In this document: in pieces, positions 8,395-17,919 of the stretch
Numbering within the stretch: position 1 is the first letter of the stretch
How the letters are laid out: each line of letters starts with the position of its first letter
NCBI GenBank assembly: GCA_039024295.1
Contig: JBCDIQ010000019.1
Span: 1-29,640 of the forward strand
Direction of reading: 5' to 3'
DNA length: 29,640 bases
DNA from: JBCDIQ01 sp039024295
GTDB lineage: Bacteria; Bacteroidota; Bacteroidia; J057
The notes under the pieces: model-generated
What the model was told of the DNA's origin: nothing
What the model saw: the letters and a program-made list of their open reading frames with translations, nothing else
The model's database searches: none
Program-made: the position numbers and the translations under genes

Positions 8395-8916
8395 ATGACA
8401 ATTCGAAACCCACTAATTCTCCTTTCCATCACTTTGATGACTTTTGTATTGATCGGCTGTGGAGGCGATTCTCCAAAAACCGCGACTAAATCTACGCCTG
8501 CCCCGAAAGCAGAACCAGCAACCCCCGAACCGGTTGTTGAAGATGGGGTGGTTTCATTGGTGCTGAATGGCAATGATCAGATGAAATATGACAAGTCTGA
8601 ACTGAAAGCCAAAGCCGGTACTTCTGTGAAGTTAACCCTCAACCACACCGGTAAACTGGCCAAAGAAGTGATGGGTCATAATTTTGTGTTGCTCAAAGCC
8701 GGTACCGATGTCGCAGCTTTCACCCAGAAAGCCTTGGATGCAAAGGAAACGGAATATATTCCTGAAGGAGATGAAATTATTGCCTACACTGCATTGGTGG
8801 GCGGTGGAGAATCCACTGAAATCACATTTGAAGCACCCGAAAAAGGAACTTATGATTTCTTGTGCACCTTTCCTGGCCACGCAGCCCTCATGAAAGGAAA
8901 ATTTATTGTCGAATAA
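8395..8916 (+). CDS. Azurin-type blue copper lipoprotein
   Basis: 173 residues. A lipoprotein signal (TFVLIGC lipobox) is followed by a Pro/Ala/Lys-rich tether of about 30 residues (APKAEPATPEP), then a cupredoxin domain. The copper ligands are all visible: H95 in MGHNFVLL, then C157, H162 and M166 in CTFPGHAALM. The Cys-x4-His-x3-Met spacing equals that of Pseudomonas azurin (C112, H117, M121). It is probably a lipid-anchored one-electron carrier on the periplasmic or outer-membrane side, feeding a cytochrome peroxidase, nitrite reductase or oxidase that is not in this window. It is the last gene of the cluster; a hairpin begins 8 bp after the stop. Confidence 0.95.
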   Translation: MTIRNPLILLSITLMTFVLIGCGGDSPKTATKSTPAPKAEPATPEPVVEDGVVSLVLNGNDQMKYDKSELKAKAGTSVKLTLNHTGKLAKEVMGHNFVLLKAGTDVAAFTQKALDAKETEYIPEGDEIIAYTALVGGGESTEITFEAPEKGTYDFLCTFPGHAALMKGKFIVE

Positions 8917-8923
8917 GATAGGT

Positions 8924-8960
8924 AAAGGGCAGCAACTTGGAGTTGACTGCCCTTTATATT
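8924..8960 (+). terminator. Intrinsic terminator-like hairpin after azurin
   Basis: AAAGGGCAG (8924-8932) pairs perfectly with CTGCCCTTT (8947-8955). The inner arms CAACT and AGTTG extend the stem across a single bulged A, leaving a 3-nt loop. A T-rich stretch (atatttg) follows. It lies 8 bp after the azurin stop. Confidence 0.75.
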
Positions 8961-8981
8961 TGTTACTCAATCGACAGAAGC

Positions 8982-9025
8982 GAGGTGGGTAATTCGAGGT
9001 TTACCAACCTGATCTCCACCACCTC
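8982..9025 (-). repeat. Two-tier inverted repeat at the 3' end of the giant adhesin gene
   Basis: Outer arms GAGGTGG (8982-8988) and CCACCTC (9019-9025) enclose inner arms AGGTT (8997-9001) and AACCT (9006-9010). It lies 15-58 bp beyond the stop of the minus-strand giant gene and could form a branched 3' hairpin. No T-run follows on the minus strand, so it may stabilise the transcript end rather than act as a classical terminator. Confidence 0.4.
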
Positions 9026-9039
9026 TTGCCTCTTACCTG

Positions 9040-12000
9040 TTACCTAATCAAGGTCACACTGCCACTGCGTTCAACTTGTTGGCCCGCAAAGGTGGTTGAC
9101 ACAACCTGATACACATAAACTCCCTCCGGCAGGTGTCTGCCATTTTGGGTGCCATCCCACTGGAAATTCGGATCATCAGATGCGAATACTTCACGCCCCC
9201 AACGGTCAAAGATGCGTACTTCCATCCGCTGTATTGCTCCAGAAGGAATATAGAAGAAATCATTATATCCATCTCCATTTGGCGTAAACGCATTTGGATA
9301 GAACACCTCAAAGTCCAGCACTTTGATAAATGAGAAGGTAGTGCTATCAGGACACCCCGCATCATTGTCTACCCACAACTGGGCCTCGTACTCACCTGGA
9401 GCGAGATAGGTATGATTGGGTTCAAACTCTTCTGAAGTCATCCCATCTCCAAAATCCCAACGGAACCGGGTGGCACCTTCACTTAGGTTGGTGAATTGCA
9501 CCGGCAAAGGATAAAAATCCTCTACTGGATTTGCGTCAAACAAGGCACTCGGGAGCGTTTCTGCTACGTACACGGTAATCTCAAAGGTGTCTCCTGGACA
9601 TCCTCCTGCTTCAATGGGGATTACCCAATATTCGGTTGTGGTCCTTGGATCAACTTGTATCTGCCCCGTAGATTCTCCAGTAGACCAAATGTAGCTTGCC
9701 CCACCGCTTACTTCTGGGAAGGCAAATTGGAACTTACAAATGGCTAACGAATCCTCTCCTTCTGCTTCAGGAGCTGGCGTCACAAACACACGAACGGAAT
9801 CAGTATTTACGCATCCGTTCACATCTGTTCCTTCAACTGTGTAGGTCTGATCAGTTGGTGGAGCCACAACCGGCCTAGGAATATTGATGTCCGAGATATT
9901 TAGGTTGGGCGACCATACATATGTAAGGGCACCGGATGCCCTCAGTTGTCCGGTTGAATTTTCGCAGATGGTGGTATCATTGCCAGCATCAACCTCCGGT
10001 AACGGATTCACAGTGACGGTCACTGAAGAGGTGTCGACACAGGTATTGGTATCGGTAACCGTAACCAAATAGGTGATGGTTTGAAGTGGGCTGCTGAGTG
10101 GGTTGGGCACACCTGAGTTATCCAGGAAAGTCTCTGGAGACCATTCATAATTTATGCCACCACTTGCCTGTAGACGAGTACTTTCAAAAATACAGATGGC
10201 AGTATCTCGGCCCGCATCAGCTGGGGGCAACGGATACACAATTACTGTTACCGAGTCCGTATTGGAACATCCGTTGATGTCTGTTCCTGTGACAAAGTAA
10301 GTGGTTGTATCCAACGGGTTAGCAGTCGTTCTGGCATCATTCAGCGGACTTAAGCTGGGATCAGCATCCCAAACATAGGTAATAGCACCACTTGCAGTTA
10401 ATTGCGTACTTAATCCGATACAAATTCCGGTATTGTCACCTGCATCTACCAGCGGTAGCTGGTTCACATTTACCTGAGCCGTATCCAAATCCACACAGCC
10501 ATTGCTATCAGTTACTTGCAAAAAGTATTGAGTCGTCGCAGGGGGAGATACGCGCAGCGTGTCAGTCACTGCTCCCGTATTCCAGAGGAAAAACTGGGCA
10601 CCAGCTCCTACCAGGGTTGCTGTCTCGAACCGACAAATCGTTTGGTCTGGTCCGGCATCAGCCGTAGGCAGTGGATTCCAGGTAACGTCAACAGAGTCTC
10701 GCCACTCACAGCCATTTGCCCCTGTTACTGTAACAAAGTAACGAGTCGTATCAGTTGGCGTAGCAACTGTAGAAGCCTGATTCAGCGGATTCAGCGTAGG
10801 ATCGTTATCCCAAAGATAAGACACCCCTCCACTTGCTGTGAGGGTAACAGAGAGGCCTTCACATACGGCTGTATCTGGCCCTGCGTCTGCAGGAGGTGCC
10901 GGAAGTACATTCACAAATGAACTTGCCGTATCCGTACAGCCACTTGGATCGAGCACAGTGACCACATAAAGGGTACTGGTATCTGGAAGAGCTACTACTG
11001 TGTCCCCAATGGCATTCACCAAAGAACCTGCTGGGGTCCAGGTATACCCAATGCCACCTCCGGCGGTGAGCTGAATGCTGTCGCCAAAACAGATCGTCCC
11101 ACCAGGGCCCGCCGTCGCATACATCGTAGATACCGTCATTGAATCAATGTTGACACAGCCGTTGGTATCCGTCACCGTGACAAAATAGGTGGTTGTGTCA
11201 ATTGGTGACGCGATAGGATTAGCAATGAATGGGTTGCTCAAGCTATCAGTTGGGCTCCACTGATAAACTACCCCACCAGTTGCCTGGAGCTGAATTCCGG
11301 GTTCGCCACACTTGGTCTGGTCAACACCTGCATCTGCAGGCGGCAAGGGCCAGACAATTATCTCTACTGAATCTCTGGCGGAACAACCGTTGGTATCCGT
11401 CACCGTGACAAAGAAGAGGCTGGTATCTGTATTCGAGGCTACCGGGTTGGGGATGTTCAACGCTGAAAGACTGGTGTCTGCATCCCATTGATAGATGACG
11501 CCCCCCAATGCCTGTAACCCAACAGTTTGGCCAATACAAATGGAGTCATTAGGGCCAGCGTCTGCAGGTGGGAGAAGGTTCACCGTTACCACCATGGTGT
11601 CAGTATCAAAACATCCCACACTATCCGTAACAGTCACCACGTAAGTAGTGGTGTCAAACGGCGAAGCCATCGGGTTGGCAATATTCGGATCAGACAATCC
11701 ATTTACTGGGCTCCATTGGTAGGAAACCCCACCTCCAGCCTGAAGCTGTACACTATCAAATCGACAAATCGTTTGATCTGCCCCTGCGTCCGGGTCAACC
11801 ACAATTACGGTCACCTTTGGCGTATCAGCGCACCCCCATACAGCGGTAATTTCAGCAGTATAAGTAGTCGTGGTGTCAGGGCTTACAAAAGGATTCTGGT
11901 CGTTGATGTTGCTGATGTTGTAATTGGGGCGCCATTGATAGCCTATCCCGCCCGTGGCAAATAACTGGATTGTATCTCCCGGACACTTCACGGTGTCGTT

Positions 12001-15000
12001 GCTAATCGTGGTCACGGGGAGCAGCCGCACTTCCATTCCAATCGAGTCCTGGTTCACACAGCCATTGGAATCAATCACGGTTACAAAGTACCAGGAGGAG
12101 TCTACCAGGTTGGTGGTGAGGTTTAGGGGGCGAGCAGTTGGAGTTGGCCCAAACAAGGTATCCAGCGTGCTATCTGGCTGCCAGATGTAAGTAGCTCCAC
12201 CAGTTGCGGTTATTTGAGTGGCTCCACCTGTACACACATAGGTAAATGGGTGGGTCACACTTGTGACCGGCAATGGGTTAACACGAACCTCCACCGTATC
12301 CGTATCGGTACAACCGGTAATATCTGTGGCATTAACTATATAGTTCGTGGTTACCTGGGGGAAGGCAAAGGTACTGGCCGTGTTAAAGGAGGTTAAGGTA
12401 GGAGATGCATTCCACACATAAGATACCCCACCGGATGCCGTTAACTGAACAGAGTCAAAAATACACACAGGCACATCCGGTCCTGCATTGGCATACATGG
12501 CCCGCACAAATACAGAATCAATGTCAGAACAGCCATTGGCATCCGTTACGGTAACAAAATATAGCGTGGAAGAATCCGGATTGGCTACAGGAGAAGCGGT
12601 GGTGGTATTGCTTAACCCAAGTGCAGGTGTCCAGGCAAATCCCACGCCACCCGTAGCGGTGAGCGTTACCCCAACGTTTCCACATTTTGCGGTATCATTG
12701 CCCGCGTCTACAATGGGCAAAGGATTCACCACAATGGTGAGGGAATCTCTGTTCCGACAGCCATTGGCGTCAACCACATCTACAAAGTATTGCTGGGTAG
12801 AAGTAGGGAAAACCGTCGGATTTGAGGTGTTGGCATTGATGATGTTCACCTGGGGGCTCCACTGATAGGAAATACCGCCAAAAGCAGAGAGCCCAACAGA
12901 GTCTCCAATACAAATAGCGGGTGCATCCGAAGCAGGGGCAACCACCGGTAAGGGGTTTACCAATACATTCACCGTATCTGGATCAAAACACCCTGTGGTA
13001 TCAAAAATATTGACAATGTACTGAGTGGTAAGTCCTGGAAATGCACCCGGAGCAGCTATCGTATCATTTGTAAGAGAAACCCCATTGTTCCATTGGTAGG
13101 CTACGCCACCGGAAGCTGAAAGGGGAGCCGTATCTCCAAAACAAATGGTGGGATCTGGTCCTACAGTTCCGTACATCGCACGGACATTAATTTGATCAGT
13201 GTTGATACATCCATTCGCATCAATTCCTGTAACAGTGTATGAGGTACTACTGTCAGGATTCGCGACAGGGTTATTGATGTTTGTGGCAGACAATCCTATT
13301 GCCGGAGTCCAAGTGTAAATAACTCCGCCGGTAGCTGTCAATGGCACCCCCACATTTCCACATTTTGCTGTATCGTTTCCTGCAAAAATATTGGGCAATG
13401 GATTCACCGTTACAACAACAGAATCTTCGTTGACGCAGGTATTCGCATCAGTCACGCGTACAGTGTAAGTTGTTGTTACTGTGGGTTGAGCCAATGGAAT
13501 GGCCGTATTGGCTCCTGTCAGTCCAGTCGTAGGTGTCCATTGGTACTGGGTGCCTCCAAAGCTTCTGAGCCTGAAATTATCCCCAATACAGATGGCAGTA
13601 TCTGGTGTAGGGTTGATAACTGGCAGGGGATTAACATTTACGCGAATAGTGTCTGTATCTACACAATTATTGGTATCCTGAATGCTAACAACATAATCTG
13701 TAGTAATACCAGGAAAGGCCCTTGGATTGGCAATATTGGCGTTATCCAGGGTTCCCGCATTATTCCACGTATAAACAGCACCTCCTCCGGCTGAGAGAGG
13801 CACAGTATCACCAAAACAAATGGTCTGATCTGGTCCGGAGGTAATATTCAAGGTCGCCACATATACATCTTCTGTATCCTGACATCCATTCACATCGGTT
13901 ACAGTTACCGTGTAGGTGATAGGGTTGGTCGGAAAAATTCGTGTGGTAGCAGCATTTGGTGTTTCTACACTTGTGGTCGGCGTCCAGGCGTAGGCGTATC
14001 CACCGCCGCCACCAACAGCTGTTGTAGTTAGGGTAATAGTATCGTCTGGACATACGAAGGTATCCGCAATGGCAGCCAGTACGGGAAGGGGATTTACCGT
14101 AACCGTAATGGAATCTGTTTGGATACATCCAAGGCTATCAGTCACCTGAACCGTATACGTGGTAGTTGTCGTTGGACTGGCTTGCACAGTTCGGCTGATG
14201 GTGTTACTCAGTCCAGTAGCTGGAGCCCAATTGTATACGGAAAATTGATCTACCCTTAGGGAGGTAGATTGACCATTGCATATGACCGTGGGCCCTTGGG
14301 AACGGAGGTTCATGGGCGCAAGCGGCCTTACCCTCACCTCCACGGTATCATATACCCTTCTACGGATGTTACAGGGGCCGTTATCATTTGCTTCTAACAC
14401 AAAAATGAATGTTTGCCCCGCATCATCACAAGTCGGGGTCCAACAAACAGTTCCGGTATTGGGGTTAATGCCGCCATTATTGGTGAAGACTGCTGCATTG
14501 AGACCTGTGAACGGACCCGCAACCGGGGTTACCTGTACCGTATCATCTCTGTCTGCATCTGCACCAGTATAGGTATAACAAAATTGTCTGTTTGCATCCA
14601 CGGTAACCACCCGGTTATTACCTCCAATTGTGGAGAAATGTGTCAGGGTAGGTGGCGTTGCACCTCCAACGATGACAGTTACTGTATCGAAAGCTAGGTT
14701 AAAACCGAAACAGTCTGAAATGTTATTTCCTGCCACAATCAGCATTGCGGTGTCTCCTGCATGCACACATTGTGGTACCCAGCAAACTTCGCCAAGAACA
14801 GAGTCAGGATTTGGGTTAGCCGTAGTTACAGTCAAAGATGCTAAAGGCGTAGGGAAGCTACCTCCCACACCGAATGCAGCACTTACTCCGGCGAGTAAAA
14901 CGGAATCACCTGCTGTTGCTGCATTTAATTGTACGGGGTAGCATATGGTATCTCCTGGCTCGACCCTAACAGTTGAATTACCCCCTGGAGGCAAAGAAAT

Positions 15001-15981
15001 AGTTGTAGGAGGATTCCCCTGCGGAATACAGTTGATTACATTGATTTGAAAGTCTCGTTTGATAACACTTAGCAAGCGTCCATTTCTGTATTCGGATACA
15101 CAAATGGCAAATACAAATACCCCCACTTGTGGAGGCGTCAGTGTCATCAGGCCAGAACGGCTGTCAATGTTAAAGTTATTTCCACCAAATGCATTGGTCG
15201 CTGAGTACCCTGCGTTGAAAGCTGCATTTTGATAAGGAGGAGCTCCCATTGGATTGGCGAAAAAGCCACCAGCAGTTACCGTAGGACGGTTAGGGCGCGC
15301 GCCCTGTCCAAGGGTGTTTACGCCGGTGTAAGGGTCACAGATAGAATATACCAGAGAGTCACCATCTACGTCTGTTGCAGAATGGTCAAAAGTGAAAGAC
15401 TGGCCCAGGCAAAGAAATTGTGGTGGTACGTTACGATAAACAGGGGAAGAATTACAACCAATTAGGGTGTTGGTTCCAGGGATGCTGATGCTGGTAGTAA
15501 TTCCCTGGTTTGGGTTTGTGGTTAGGTTGGTAATTACATTGTTACGACAACATCTTGCCCACCCAATATCGTATCCATCAGTTCGAGGAGGAAGGGTAAC
15601 GACCGTACGGTATTCCCCCCGTTCTACACAAATTGTGTAGGGGATATTGGTACAAGCATTCCAGTTGGGGGGCAGTATTCGGGGGGTACTGGTAGGGGCA
15701 GCAATATTGATGGTTTGTTGCAGGCTGCCATTTCCGCGAAATATGAAAACAGTAATGGGGTTGTCAAACCCGACATTATTGGGGTTGTTGGTAAGGTTAC
15801 AGTCCCGGTACACCACAATGGTGATCTCATATCGATTGTTCACTGGGTCTACACAGCGATAATATATCTCAGCTCCAGCAATGTGATTTGCCTTGACCTG
15901 GGACAAGCCCATTCCAAGAAACGTTAAACAAATACAGAAACAGAGGCGTAATAGGGAAAGGCGCGGGTATAGGTGTATCAT
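9040..15981 (-). CDS. Giant T9SS surface protein with ~21 Ig-like repeats, PKD domain and gliding-motility C-terminal domain
   Basis: 2,313 residues. A signal peptide (about residues 1-31, cleavage near VKA/NH) is followed by a Cys-containing N-terminal region (to ~555) with NHIAGAEIYYRC and two segments carrying CWVPQC or CWTPTC. Residues ~555-2149 are about 21 tandem Ig-like repeats of 70-80 residues. Each follows the plan DAGxDxxIC..L.A.GG..Y.W.P...L...N...P.A.P..TT.Y.VTVTD.NGC...D.V.V.VNPLP, with one Cys early and one Cys in NGC per repeat that could form a disulfide. A PKD domain (RFRWDFGDGMTS) follows. The C-terminal ~85 residues (NAFTPNGDGYND, FDRWG, SVTLIR end) are the type B T9SS signal CHU_C. 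It is expected to be a long fibrous surface adhesin or gliding-associated filament. Long plus-strand open frames inside it are repeat-driven shadows. Confidence 0.95.
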   Translation of the reverse strand: MIHLYPRLSLLRLCFCICLTFLGMGLSQVKANHIAGAEIYYRCVDPVNNRYEITIVVYRDCNLTNNPNNVGFDNPITVFIFRGNGSLQQTINIAAPTSTPRILPPNWNACTNIPYTICVERGEYRTVVTLPPRTDGYDIGWARCCRNNVITNLTTNPNQGITTSISIPGTNTLIGCNSSPVYRNVPPQFLCLGQSFTFDHSATDVDGDSLVYSICDPYTGVNTLGQGARPNRPTVTAGGFFANPMGAPPYQNAAFNAGYSATNAFGGNNFNIDSRSGLMTLTPPQVGVFVFAICVSEYRNGRLLSVIKRDFQINVINCIPQGNPPTTISLPPGGNSTVRVEPGDTICYPVQLNAATAGDSVLLAGVSAAFGVGGSFPTPLASLTVTTANPNPDSVLGEVCWVPQCVHAGDTAMLIVAGNNISDCFGFNLAFDTVTVIVGGATPPTLTHFSTIGGNNRVVTVDANRQFCYTYTGADADRDDTVQVTPVAGPFTGLNAAVFTNNGGINPNTGTVCWTPTCDDAGQTFIFVLEANDNGPCNIRRRVYDTVEVRVRPLAPMNLRSQGPTVICNGQSTSLRVDQFSVYNWAPATGLSNTISRTVQASPTTTTTYTVQVTDSLGCIQTDSITVTVNPLPVLAAIADTFVCPDDTITLTTTAVGGGGGYAYAWTPTTSVETPNAATTRIFPTNPITYTVTVTDVNGCQDTEDVYVATLNITSGPDQTICFGDTVPLSAGGGAVYTWNNAGTLDNANIANPRAFPGITTDYVVSIQDTNNCVDTDTIRVNVNPLPVINPTPDTAICIGDNFRLRSFGGTQYQWTPTTGLTGANTAIPLAQPTVTTTYTVRVTDANTCVNEDSVVVTVNPLPNIFAGNDTAKCGNVGVPLTATGGVIYTWTPAIGLSATNINNPVANPDSSTSYTVTGIDANGCINTDQINVRAMYGTVGPDPTICFGDTAPLSASGGVAYQWNNGVSLTNDTIAAPGAFPGLTTQYIVNIFDTTGCFDPDTVNVLVNPLPVVAPASDAPAICIGDSVGLSAFGGISYQWSPQVNIINANTSNPTVFPTSTQQYFVDVVDANGCRNRDSLTIVVNPLPIVDAGNDTAKCGNVGVTLTATGGVGFAWTPALGLSNTTTASPVANPDSSTLYFVTVTDANGCSDIDSVFVRAMYANAGPDVPVCIFDSVQLTASGGVSYVWNASPTLTSFNTASTFAFPQVTTNYIVNATDITGCTDTDTVEVRVNPLPVTSVTHPFTYVCTGGATQITATGGATYIWQPDSTLDTLFGPTPTARPLNLTTNLVDSSWYFVTVIDSNGCVNQDSIGMEVRLLPVTTISNDTVKCPGDTIQLFATGGIGYQWRPNYNISNINDQNPFVSPDTTTTYTAEITAVWGCADTPKVTVIVVDPDAGADQTICRFDSVQLQAGGGVSYQWSPVNGLSDPNIANPMASPFDTTTYVVTVTDSVGCFDTDTMVVTVNLLPPADAGPNDSICIGQTVGLQALGGVIYQWDADTSLSALNIPNPVASNTDTSLFFVTVTDTNGCSARDSVEIIVWPLPPADAGVDQTKCGEPGIQLQATGGVVYQWSPTDSLSNPFIANPIASPIDTTTYFVTVTDTNGCVNIDSMTVSTMYATAGPGGTICFGDSIQLTAGGGIGYTWTPAGSLVNAIGDTVVALPDTSTLYVVTVLDPSGCTDTASSFVNVLPAPPADAGPDTAVCEGLSVTLTASGGVSYLWDNDPTLNPLNQASTVATPTDTTRYFVTVTGANGCEWRDSVDVTWNPLPTADAGPDQTICRFETATLVGAGAQFFLWNTGAVTDTLRVSPPATTQYFLQVTDSNGCVDLDTAQVNVNQLPLVDAGDNTGICIGLSTQLTASGAITYVWDADPSLSPLNDARTTANPLDTTTYFVTGTDINGCSNTDSVTVIVYPLPPADAGRDTAICIFESTRLQASGGINYEWSPETFLDNSGVPNPLSSPLQTITYLVTVTDTNTCVDTSSVTVTVNPLPEVDAGNDTTICENSTGQLRASGALTYVWSPNLNISDINIPRPVVAPPTDQTYTVEGTDVNGCVNTDSVRVFVTPAPEAEGEDSLAICKFQFAFPEVSGGASYIWSTGESTGQIQVDPRTTTEYWVIPIEAGGCPGDTFEITVYVAETLPSALFDANPVEDFYPLPVQFTNLSEGATRFRWDFGDGMTSEEFEPNHTYLAPGEYEAQLWVDNDAGCPDSTTFSFIKVLDFEVFYPNAFTPNGDGYNDFFYIPSGAIQRMEVRIFDRWGREVFASDDPNFQWDGTQNGRHLPEGVYVYQVVSTTFAGQQVERSGSVTLIR
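9535..14319 (-). repeat. Tandem array of ~21 Ig-like coding repeats (about 225 bp each)
   Basis: The array lies inside the giant adhesin gene and encodes residues ~555-2149. Most repeats end in a VNPLP-type linker, and a subset end in RAMY, STMY or a similar linker. Similarity persists at the DNA level: the minus-strand codons for TICFGD and for the KCGNVG start recur nearly unchanged. This indicates expansion by duplication within the gene. The array is prone to assembly collapse and to recombination between repeats. Confidence 0.85.
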
Positions 15982-16019
15982 TTGCGAAAGGATTACCTGA
16001 GCAATTCGGTAATTTAGTA

Positions 16020-16048
16020 AAAATGTAATGGCCTTGCGATCTTACAAG
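16020..16048 (-). promoter_or_regulatory. Candidate Bacteroidota promoter for the giant adhesin gene
   Basis: On the minus strand, CCTTG is followed after about 17 nt by TACATTTT, a 7-of-8 match to TAnnTTTG. The predicted start would lie roughly 30 nt before the start codon at 15981. Spacing and position fit, but this rests on consensus matching alone. Confidence 0.38.
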
Positions 16049-16151
16049 GATAAACTGACGTTTTATCTGTATGTGCAAGCAACGGGGCGTAGGGGCTACA
16101 CTAGATAACGTTCATTTATGCCCTAAACGCTTGGTCAATGAAGGAAAAAAG

Positions 16152-16679
16152 ATGAAAAAAGTTCAGACAATTATTCACTTTTTGAAAAAAAACTTACTGG
16201 GTCAGCTTTCTGCTATACTGGTGTTGATCCCAGGATGTACTGTTTCTCAGGGAACTCCCGACGAGTTTCACCAAATGCTGGAGGGAATGTACCAAAAATC
16301 GGTCCCCTTGATACAGGCTGATTCTATTTCGAAAAAATACCTGCTCCTGGACACAAGAAAGAAGGAAGAGTACGTAGTGAGCCATTTACCAGGGGCAAAA
16401 TGGGTCGGCTATAGAGACTTTGAAATTGATCAGCTAAAAGGGCTGGAAAAGGACCAGCCTATTGTGGTATATTGTTCCGTAGGCTATAGATCTGAGCGGA
16501 TAGGCGAGCAGCTAAAGCAAGCTGGTTTCACCAAGGTTTACAACCTGTACGGTGGGATATTTGAATGGAAGAATACCCAAAGACAAGTGGTAAATCAGAC
16601 AGGAACTCCTACCGATACAGTTCATACCTACAATAGAAAGTGGAGCAAATGGTTGTTTGATGGGGAAAAGGTGTGGTAA
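16152..16679 (+). CDS. Rhodanese-like domain lipoprotein or exported protein
   Basis: 175 residues from the ATG at 16152. An in-frame ATG at 16071 would add a poorly hydrophobic, Cys-containing leader. An AAGGA purine stretch lies just upstream of 16152, and a hydrophobic segment (LLGQLSAILVLIPGC) follows it, ending in a lipobox-like Cys with an unusual Pro at -2. The rhodanese fold shows LLLDTRKKEEYVVSHLPGA (CH2A-like motif), then VVYCSVGYRSE with catalytic C108 in a six-residue CSVGYR loop. It ends with GFTKVYNLYGGIFEWKN. The loop type fits sulfur transfer rather than phosphatase activity. The sulfur acceptor is unknown. It is divergent from the giant adhesin and 86 bp upstream of the sugar dehydrogenase. 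Confidence 0.85.
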   Translation: MKKVQTIIHFLKKNLLGQLSAILVLIPGCTVSQGTPDEFHQMLEGMYQKSVPLIQADSISKKYLLLDTRKKEEYVVSHLPGAKWVGYRDFEIDQLKGLEKDQPIVVYCSVGYRSERIGEQLKQAGFTKVYNLYGGIFEWKNTQRQVVNQTGTPTDTVHTYNRKWSKWLFDGEKVW

Positions 16680-16765
16680 GGGTAGGGTTGTCTAAATTGC
16701 TGAGAAACATCAACCACCTTTTAATGGTATGACTTTATATAATACACCTTAATCTCCATGCTCCA

Positions 16766-17878
16766 ATGAAAGCTTCACTGTTGCCGATTTTATTTTGCTG
16801 CCTGCTCACCATCGCTTGTGCCCAACGAGATACAGAAGTTCATACACCTCAGTCTTTGACTTACACAACGGAAGTTGTGGTATCTGACCTTGCAATACCC
16901 TGGGGGATGGTCTTCCTGCCTGATGAAAGCATGCTCATTACAGAGAAAAGTGGAGAACTAATTCATTTCAAGGATGGGAAAAAGCAGCTGGTACAGGGAG
17001 TGCCAGAAGTGTTTTTAAATGGGCAAGGAGGACTGTTGGACATAGAGCTTCATCCGGAGTACAAGAAGAACGGGTGGATTTATTTTTCTTATTCTGCTCC
17101 TTCTGCTGATGGGGAATCAGGGAATACCTCGGTGATGCGCGCCCGTCTTGAAAATAACCGTTTGGTAGATAAAGAAGAATTGTACCGCGCCAGTCCTGAT
17201 AGTGATTTAGGATATCACTTTGGCTCTCGCCTGGAATTTGACACGGCCTGCAACCTATACTTTTCGGTCGGGGATCGAGGAAACCGTGATGTAAATCCAC
17301 AAGACATAACCCGTGATTGCGGGAAAGTATACCGGATCAAAGATGATGGGAGCATTCCTGCTGATAATCCCTTCGTGGGGCAGCCCAATGCCAAAGTAGC
17401 CATTTATTCCTATGGGCATCGTAACCCCCAGGGCATGGTCCTCAACCGTCAGACTGGAGAGATTTGGGTCCACGAACATGGTCCACGAGGAGGGGATGAA
17501 ATCAATATTGTACGTGCCGGAAAAAACTATGGCTGGCCCCGTATTACCTATGGGATTAACTACAGCGGCACCAAAATCACCGATGATACCTCCCTGCCTG
17601 GAATGGAGCAGCCTATCCACTACTGGGTGCCTTCTATTGCTCCTTCAGGTATGGCCTTTGTTACCTCGGATCGATACCCTGAGTGGAAAGGGAATTTGCT
17701 GGTGGGTTCCCTGGTTTTCGCCTACCTGGAACGTTTAGTGCTTGATGGAGAAAGCGTTACCTATCGGGAAAAATTATTTGATGGGATCGGACGTGTCCGA
17801 AACGTACGCCAAGGACCTGACGGGTATTTGTATATGGCTGTAGAAGGCGAGGGGATATTGAGAATTGTGGCGAAGTAG
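16766..17878 (+). CDS. PQQ-dependent aldose/sorbosone-type sugar dehydrogenase (GSDH family)
   Basis: 370 residues with an N-terminal export signal ending LLTIACAQ, possibly a lipoprotein. The GSDH six-bladed beta-propeller hallmarks are present: IPWGMVFLPDESMLITEKSG near the start, GGLLDIELHP, YGHRNPQGM and EHGPRGGDEIN, then YGWPRITYG. The EHGPRGGDE motif is typical of the soluble aldose sugar dehydrogenase (YliI-like) branch, which oxidises free sugars in the periplasm using PQQ and calcium. No PQQ synthesis genes are in the window, so the cofactor would come from elsewhere on the genome or from the environment. The 3' end converges on the TOPRIM-like gene with 41 bp between. Confidence 0.9.
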   Translation: MKASLLPILFCCLLTIACAQRDTEVHTPQSLTYTTEVVVSDLAIPWGMVFLPDESMLITEKSGELIHFKDGKKQLVQGVPEVFLNGQGGLLDIELHPEYKKNGWIYFSYSAPSADGESGNTSVMRARLENNRLVDKEELYRASPDSDLGYHFGSRLEFDTACNLYFSVGDRGNRDVNPQDITRDCGKVYRIKDDGSIPADNPFVGQPNAKVAIYSYGHRNPQGMVLNRQTGEIWVHEHGPRGGDEINIVRAGKNYGWPRITYGINYSGTKITDDTSLPGMEQPIHYWVPSIAPSGMAFVTSDRYPEWKGNLLVGSLVFAYLERLVLDGESVTYREKLFDGIGRVRNVRQGPDGYLYMAVEGEGILRIVAK

Positions 17879-17919
17879 GTCAGGATAACTGAAAACTGAA
17901 AGGGCATGAAAAATCTGGA

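Noticed and set aside
9535..14319. Regularly spaced repeats that could suggest a CRISPR array
   Set aside because: Repeat units are about 225 bp, diverged and in one continuous reading frame of Ig-like domains. There are no short identical repeats with unique spacers.
10516..14941. Many plus-strand open frames of 60-145 codons inside the giant adhesin gene
   Set aside because: They are antisense to a strongly supported 2,313-residue protein, share its repeat period, and have no signal, motif or family resemblance. They are by-products of repetitive codon use.
16071..16151. Longer rhodanese protein starting at 16071
   Set aside because: The added 27 residues are polar and contain no domain. 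The ATG at 16152 has an upstream AAGGA and directly precedes the export segment.
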